DNA of 64,000 nt, from the NCBI GenBank assembly GCA_016787565.1, contig JAEUUG010000012.1, positions 434,001 through 498,000 of the forward strand, read 5' to 3'. Of this stretch, positions 63,362 to 64,000 are shown one piece after another. Under the pieces are notes generated by a model, which was not told where the DNA came from, did no database searches, and worked only from the letters and a program-made list of their open reading frames with translations. Numbering within the stretch: the first letter of the stretch is position 1; the number at the start of each line of letters is the position of its first letter. Source of the DNA: Cyclobacteriaceae bacterium (GTDB taxonomy: Bacteria; Bacteroidota; Bacteroidia; Cytophagales; Cyclobacteriaceae). Position numbers and translations under genes: made by a program.

Positions 63362-63436
63362 AGCAGGAACCGGTTCTTGTTAACCTAAACTTGTATGAAG
63401 AAGTTTCATTCAAAATTTCAAGAAACCGGTCCTGCT
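63362..63436. repeat. Long inverted repeat between two minus-strand genes
   Basis: AGCAGGAACCGGTTCTTG (63362-63379) pairs with CAAGAAACCGGTCCTGCT (63419-63436), an 18-base stem with one bulge per side and a 39-base loop. On the minus strand it follows the DsbD-alpha gene stop by 8 bases, so it is a possible terminator or RNA-stability element. Confidence 0.55.
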
Positions 63437-63444
63437 GAATATTG

Positions 63445-63918
63445 TTAACGTGTTGGTTTTGTTAAGTCAATAGGAATCACTAGTTCTTTCTTTTCAGGGA
63501 CACACGTGTCATTATTGCAAGTCATGTACTCAATAGTTCCCTTAAGCACTGAGACTGGTTCTGTAAGTTTGAAATTGGCAATAAAACTGACTCGCTCGGA
63601 ATACCAAGTAATATCCATTTCAAATACGTCATCATGATACGTATGAGGTTTGCCTTTTTCATCGAATCTGGATAGCTGATAGCTGCTGTTCTCAGCAAAT
63701 TCGAATCTCGTTGGTTGAGGGCCACCCTCCTTTAAATGTTGTGAATACAAATGCCACTCTGGAAGCATTTGTGCGGTAATGATAAGCCTTCCTTCATGAG
63801 GAGAAATGCGTTCCACTTGTGTACTCCAGACAACAATTGACGATTGCTGACTGAAGCAAGGATGAAGACAACAAAGGAATAGCGTGCCGACCAATTTTAA
63901 TCGGAGTAGTAAATTCAT
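63445..63918 (-). CDS. Stand-alone DsbD alpha-domain protein (periplasmic thiol reductase-like)
   Basis: From the ATG at 63918, 157 residues; the longer frame from 63975 adds 19 residues with no signal. A signal peptide ends near CFSQ. The body is an immunoglobulin-like DsbD N-terminal domain: VVWSTQVERISPHEGRLIITAQMLPEWHLYSQ, then YMTCNNDTCVPEKKELVIPI with Cys134 and Cys139. In DsbD the pair shuttles electrons to periplasmic partners. Here the membrane and thioredoxin domains are absent, so the electron donor must be elsewhere. Confidence 0.85.
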   Translation of the reverse strand: MNLLLRLKLVGTLFLCCLHPCFSQQSSIVVWSTQVERISPHEGRLIITAQMLPEWHLYSQHLKEGGPQPTRFEFAENSSYQLSRFDEKGKPHTYHDDVFEMDITWYSERVSFIANFKLTEPVSVLKGTIEYMTCNNDTCVPEKKELVIPIDLTKPTR

Positions 63919-64000
63919 ACAATAGAACTTTTGAACAACCATAGGTCGAACTGACCTGCAAAAACTCCCTGTCATATGAAAAGAAAATTTGCTACCTCTT

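Noticed and set aside
1..64000. CRISPR arrays, rRNA operons and IS transposases
   Set aside because: No regularly spaced direct repeats, rRNA segments or transposase-like proteins were recognised.

Overview
The window looks like a chromosomal segment of a Bacteroidota bacterium, most likely a Cytophagales member. This rests on a type IX secretion (type B) sorting domain, TonB-receptor and Bacteroidetes-type ECF sigma/FecR genes, periplasmic-TPR histidine kinases, near absence of Shine-Dalgarno sequences, and several TTTG...TAnnTTTG promoters. No species can be named from the sequence alone.

Layout. 1-4 kb (minus): the branched-chain amino acid operon ilvE-ilvD-ilvB, preceded by an easily missed 40-residue leader peptide with ten consecutive Val/Ile/Leu codons and a strong intrinsic terminator, i.e. 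a ribosome-mediated attenuator. 4-12 kb (minus): an FtsX/MacB-type permease, a PLP aminotransferase, a GMC oxidoreductase with its Tat-signal partner subunit, and the rRNA methyltransferase RlmD. 12-15.6 kb: a large T9SS-secreted protein and a TPR/SH3 membrane protein. 15.6-19.35 kb: tRNA-Lys(UUU), a broken tRNA-Lys copy split by a 20-bp palindrome, a tyrosine integrase and a single AAA-ATPase/TOPRIM (OLD-like) cargo gene, which together look like a small tRNA-integrated element with a probable defence gene.

19.4-28 kb: a seven-gene minus-strand stress-type operon (HD hydrolase, periplasmic helical protein, UspA, PepSY-like protein, pirin, VOC, LLM flavin enzyme). It is followed by a redox-flavoured group (AraC regulator, alpha/beta hydrolase, mini-ferredoxin, ferredoxin-adenylate cyclase fusion). 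28-38 kb: two sigma54 enhancer-binding proteins, two TPR histidine kinases (one in an operon with a sigma54 response regulator) and a SnoaL-like protein. 37.7-47.8 kb: epoxide-hydrolase-like protein, a TetR/SDR pair with two matching operators, a second SDR, a complete RND-type tripartite efflux operon and an F420/NADP oxidoreductase-like protein. 47.9-58.8 kb: two more TPR histidine kinases, a TonB-dependent receptor, two small paralogues, an alpha/beta hydrolase lipoprotein and an LpxR-type lipid A deacylase. 58.9-64 kb: PiT phosphate transporter, ECF sigma, a minimal FecR-like protein, an RteC-like helical protein, a small coiled-coil protein and a stand-alone DsbD alpha domain.

The two strongest unexpected signals are the ilv attenuator and a 25-bp block found upstream of three of the four TPR histidine kinases and of the TonB receptor. 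In three of those four cases exactly 57 nt separate the block from the start codon (52 nt in the fourth), which suggests a small shared regulon.
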